Shown piece after piece: positions 60,701-64,000 of a DNA stretch of 64,000 nt. The translations under genes were made by a program, and so were the position numbers. The first letter of the stretch is position 1. The number at the start of each line of letters is the position of its first letter. The notes beneath the pieces were generated by a model that was not told where the DNA came from, ran no database searches, and worked only from the letters and a program-made list of their open reading frames with translations. The stretch comes from Clostridia bacterium UC5.1-1C12 (GTDB lineage Bacteria > Bacillota_I > Bacilli_A > Erysipelotrichales > Erysipelotrichaceae), in NCBI GenBank assembly GCA_001305055.1, contig BBZX01000010.1:62001-126000 (forward strand), given 5' to 3'.

Positions 60701-63700
60701 TTATACTATCAGTTATCCAAATAGCACCGGCGGCTTAGTGGGCGAGGTAGAATTAAGCAATATACCTTTTGAAATGAAAAATAGCTATTCTAAAAAATGT
60801 TACGATCGTAGATGGGACTTATGCTGCAGGCTTAATTGGCTGGTTAGGGATTACCGATTCTTATTCTTTGGTAGAAAATTGCTATACTTCAAACTTAAAG
60901 GTTATTAATAATGGCAATACGTCTGGATTGTTATATGCTGTTCTATTAAGGAATGGTGATAAAATTACAAACAATTGTTATGGAGACGGATCTTATGAGA
61001 ATAAGACAAATTCAGCTGTCGATTTATATGGCTTATTTGCAAGCGCCAGAGGAGCAACAGATTCTTGTTCTATTATATTTAATAATTGCTATTATCCTTC
61101 TGAATTTGCTGAATATGGCTCTGTAGAGTCAGTCATTGACTATTCGCTCATAAATACGGAAGGCTTGTCAGACAATGAATTCAGAAATAATGTCACACAG
61201 ACTCCGAACCTCGTTAATAAACTGAATGATTGGGTGAAGGCACAGTCAAACAGCGATGACTACCTGACGTGGCGTGTGAATGAAAGCACACCGGATTTAG
61301 GTCCTAAATCATCGATTGTTTTAGATCAAAATGCATTGATATTGAAATCAAATGAAACAGCCGTGCTGAAAGCTGCGGTGGTTGGTCAGAATATAAATTC
61401 CATTGTTGCCTGGTCCAGCAGTCAGCCAAGCGTAGCGTCTATCGATGCCAACGGTAAAATTACGGCAAAAATTCCTGGCCGTGCAGTTATTACCGCAACT
61501 TCTCAGGATGGTCAAACGGCTCAGGCAAGCATAGAAGTAAAAGCATTGACAACCAGCGTTATTTTATCAATTGTTGATTCAAATCAAACAACTCAGCTTA
61601 AAGTGGGCGACAGTCTTGATTTACAAGCGGCCTTGCAGCCAATTGAAGAGGCACTTACTTGGAGCAGCAGCGACCCTGGAATATTAAGCGTAGAAATGAA
61701 TGAGGAAAATGACCAGCTTGCGCATATTACTGCAATTAAAGCAGGCACAGCAACCATTAGTGCTGAAGCGGCCGGCGGTGCGAAAGGCTCAATGCAGTTT
61801 ACAATCGGCAATCCGGTGACATCGGTATCAATTGAAGGCAATGTAACGATGGATCTTTCTCATCCGTCTCAAAAGCTGAAAGCAATTGTTAATGATGATG
61901 CGACAGATCCTCGGATCAGCTGGACAGTGAAGAAAAAAACAGATGAAATTTATACTGAAACGGAAGATGCAGAAATTACACAAGCAGGACAGTTAACAGT
62001 TAAAGCCTTAGGCAGCTATCGGGTAACAGCGGCCGCTGTGGATGGCACCGATAAAAAAGCTGAACTAAACATCGAGGTTGTACCGGCAGTTGTTGATACA
62101 GTTAAAATTATTCTGCCGGAAGGACAAAGCTATTTAAGCGGACAAATTGGTTCAATCATCGATTTAAACGCTGAAGTTACACCGAGCCTCGTCTTGCCGG
62201 AAGATGCCCAGCTTCATTATGAAAGCAGTGATCCTGACCGTTTTGAGATTATTGAAGCTGACGGACAGATAAAAGTAAAAATCAGCGAACAGGCGAAAAT
62301 CGGTGATTTGGCACAGATCACATTAACATCAGGTATCGGTAAAGACAATACCGTCACTGATACGGTTACGGTGATGGTTGCATGGACTAAAGTAACAGGA
62401 CTTACAATCATTAATGCCGATACTCTTGAAGCATATTCAGAAGGAAGTCCAACCGCTTTAGGAAAAGGCAGCATAGTTAAGCTTAAAGCCAAACCAACAC
62501 CTGAATCAGCTACCAACCCATCAGTTACATGGCAGGTTGAAAATGTTGATGAATCAATACAGACACCATTGGCAGAAATTGATGAAAACGGTTATTTGAC
62601 ATTAAAAACACCGGGAGAAATTCGTGTTAGCGCTGCAAGTCTTGAGGATGGTACGATCGTTGCCAATGCACGGATCAGTATTATCGAGATATATCCAAGT
62701 TCCATCTCAATTCTTGAAGGCAGCAAGGAAATTGGCGTTGATCAGAATATCGATTATTTACAGCTGACAGTAAATTTTGAACCGCAAGAAACGACAAATA
62801 AAAACTTAATATTCTTCTCGAGCAATCCGTCGGTAGCAACCGTTGACTCAACAGGTAGAATTACCTTCGTAAAGGAAAACGGTAAAAATGTTTTAGGAGA
62901 TACTGAAATAACAATCACACCTGAAGTAGACAGCAGTTTAAGTGAAGAGGAACAAGCTAAACCAATCAAAATTACAATTAAAGTCAGCGATCAGGTCGTT
63001 TATGTAGAGTCCATCGAGGAAATCATGACAAGTTCCGGCATAGAACTTAGTAATGCAATAATTCGGGTTGGAGATGAAATCAGTTTGCTTGCTTCTTATT
63101 TGCCAAGTCATGCAAGTGCACGCAATTTCAAGTGGGAAGTCATAACACAAGAAGGTGAAGAAGCATCAGCTGTCATCACTGACAGCAAGCTGACTGCACT
63201 GAAAGCTGGATCGGCATTGATCCGCTGCAGTATCGAAGGGAAAAATAGTGAAGGAATTATTGAAACATTAAGCATTGAAAGAGCAATCACGATTCAGGAA
63301 GCAGTTGCTCGATCTATTAATTTCGATGTTCTATCGCTGACATTGATGCCAGGTGTCAGTCAGAATGTAACAGCCAGTGTCAATCCTCTTGGCAAAGTTT
63401 CACAGAAAATAAAGTGGTCGAGTCCGGATAGTCAGGTCGTTTTTACTGATCTTCATGGCAGCGCACTGACCGGATCGATTGAAGGACCGGTTAAGGTCAA
63501 GGTAAATGAAGGCGCTGTTGCCGGCCAGACAGTGACGATAACTGCAGAGAGTGAAGCACTTGATGCCGATGGCAAACCGCTTTGTAAAGAGCTGCAAGTT
63601 TTTATCGGTAGTGTACAAGCAACCGCCGTAACGCCGAACCGTACAGCAATTTCAATGGTAGCGGAGAGTGATGGACAGAAATTAAGCGCCATCGTTTATG

Positions 63701-64000
63701 GTGCAAATGGTTTAAAGGCTACCAATCAAAATGTTACATGGAAGAGCGATCATCCTGAAATTGCCAGTATTGATGCGAAGGGTATGGTAATGCCGCATCG
63801 TGCAGGTACAGCAAAGATTACGGTGACAAGTGAAGATGGCGGATACAGTGCAGATTGCATTATTACCGTTTCAGCCGCTGGTTTGAAAGAACTGACAATC
63901 AGCGAAACTTCACTGACGATGATTAAAGGCAATGAAAAGGAATGCACCGCCATTGTTAATGAAGGCAGCGGGGTTACGGAATTCTTGTGGGAAAGCAATA
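54777..64000 (+). CDS. giant modular surface protein: four beta-helix/Ig modules, then tandem Big2-like repeats (frameshifted, runs off the window)
   Basis: More than 3,070 residues of an exported protein, C-terminus beyond the window. A hydrophobic signal segment (FAIAGCMAIGLSAYF) opens it. Four similar modules follow, each beginning W-[SD]-G and then an ELAWMAEQT-like line and GLUG-type repeats (FDGNGKEISNLML, VGLFG, GGLVG), a probable beta-helix. Each ends with Big2-type Ig domains (SSVKWYIDLNPNG; AEISHDGLFIAKRAGTVTV). Module starts are at 54912, 56699, 58438 and 60156. From about 61310 only Big2-like domains occur in tandem (VAWSSSQPSVASIDANGKIT). Frame breaks lie near 55580, 57437, 58563 and 60797; all repair with one base. 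No sorting signal is visible yet. Likely an adhesin or stalk protein. Confidence 0.85.

Noticed and set aside
61593..63998. Long open frames on the minus strand opposite the tandem Big2 region
   Set aside because: They are low-complexity Ser/Ala/Val-rich shadows of the coding strand, have no ribosome sites, and the plus strand gives clear Ig-like domains.

Overview
The window is 64 kb of low-GC Firmicutes-type chromosome. AGGAGG-like ribosome sites, TTGACA/TATAAT promoters, PTS-centred carbohydrate genes, a class II galT, PRD regulators and the acetylase-type lysine genes all fit. A gut or oral relative of the Erysipelotrichia is my best guess, but that is an inference and no rRNA is present. 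No tRNA, rRNA, CRISPR array or intact mobile element was seen. About half of the long genes carry single-base frame breaks, including core genes (guaB, purE, purL, purN, purB, fhs, dapB). This pattern points to uncorrected sequencing indels rather than gene decay, so broken genes are given here as whole spans with the approximate break positions.

Layout. 1-4.5 kb: the end of a catabolic operon with a mannose-family PTS permease (IIC joined to IID), a VOC protein, two BtpA/SgcQ TIM-barrel paralogues and a short-chain dehydrogenase. 4.9-6.9 kb: galT and a small membrane protein. 6.9-12.5 kb: a LicR-like PRD/EIIA regulator divergent from a lichenan/cellobiose-type PTS (IIB, IIC, IIA) and a GH1 enzyme whose acid/base Glu is replaced by Gln. 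13-19.8 kb: a beta-glucoside operon with a LicT-type antiterminator site and terminator, a GH1 6-phospho-beta-glucosidase, the antiterminator protein, a beta-glucoside EIIBCA and a GH3 beta-glucosidase. 19.9-21.7 kb: an alpha/beta hydrolase, then remnants of two ABC ATPases and of an insertion sequence. 21.7-24.3 kb: a PerR-like regulator with palindromic operators, rubrerythrin and an S41-peptidase lipoprotein.

24.4-37 kb: guaB, small lipoproteins, an SRAP protein, then a guanine-riboswitch-controlled purE-K-L-C-M-N-H operon. 37-44.9 kb: an accessory stretch with two MerR regulators, a doubly flavinylated FAD reductase lipoprotein, acetyltransferases, an aminotransferase and a MATE exporter transcribed from a 19-bp-spacer MerR promoter. 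44.9-48.7 kb: dapF-dapB-dapH (lysine/peptidoglycan precursor), a membrane protein, an acetyltransferase and a DUF1905 protein. 49-53.3 kb: purD-purB-fhs behind its own leader terminator. 53.5-64 kb: a SARP-type regulator preceded by two copies of a palindrome, then a giant modular surface protein running off the window end.

How the parts work together: the purine genes form two attenuated operons that, with fhs supplying 10-formyl-THF for PurN and PurH and guaB using the IMP, cover de novo synthesis except purF, which is not in the window. The two beta-glucoside systems give two routes for plant-type disaccharides. PerR and rubrerythrin form a peroxide-defence unit expected of an anaerobe.
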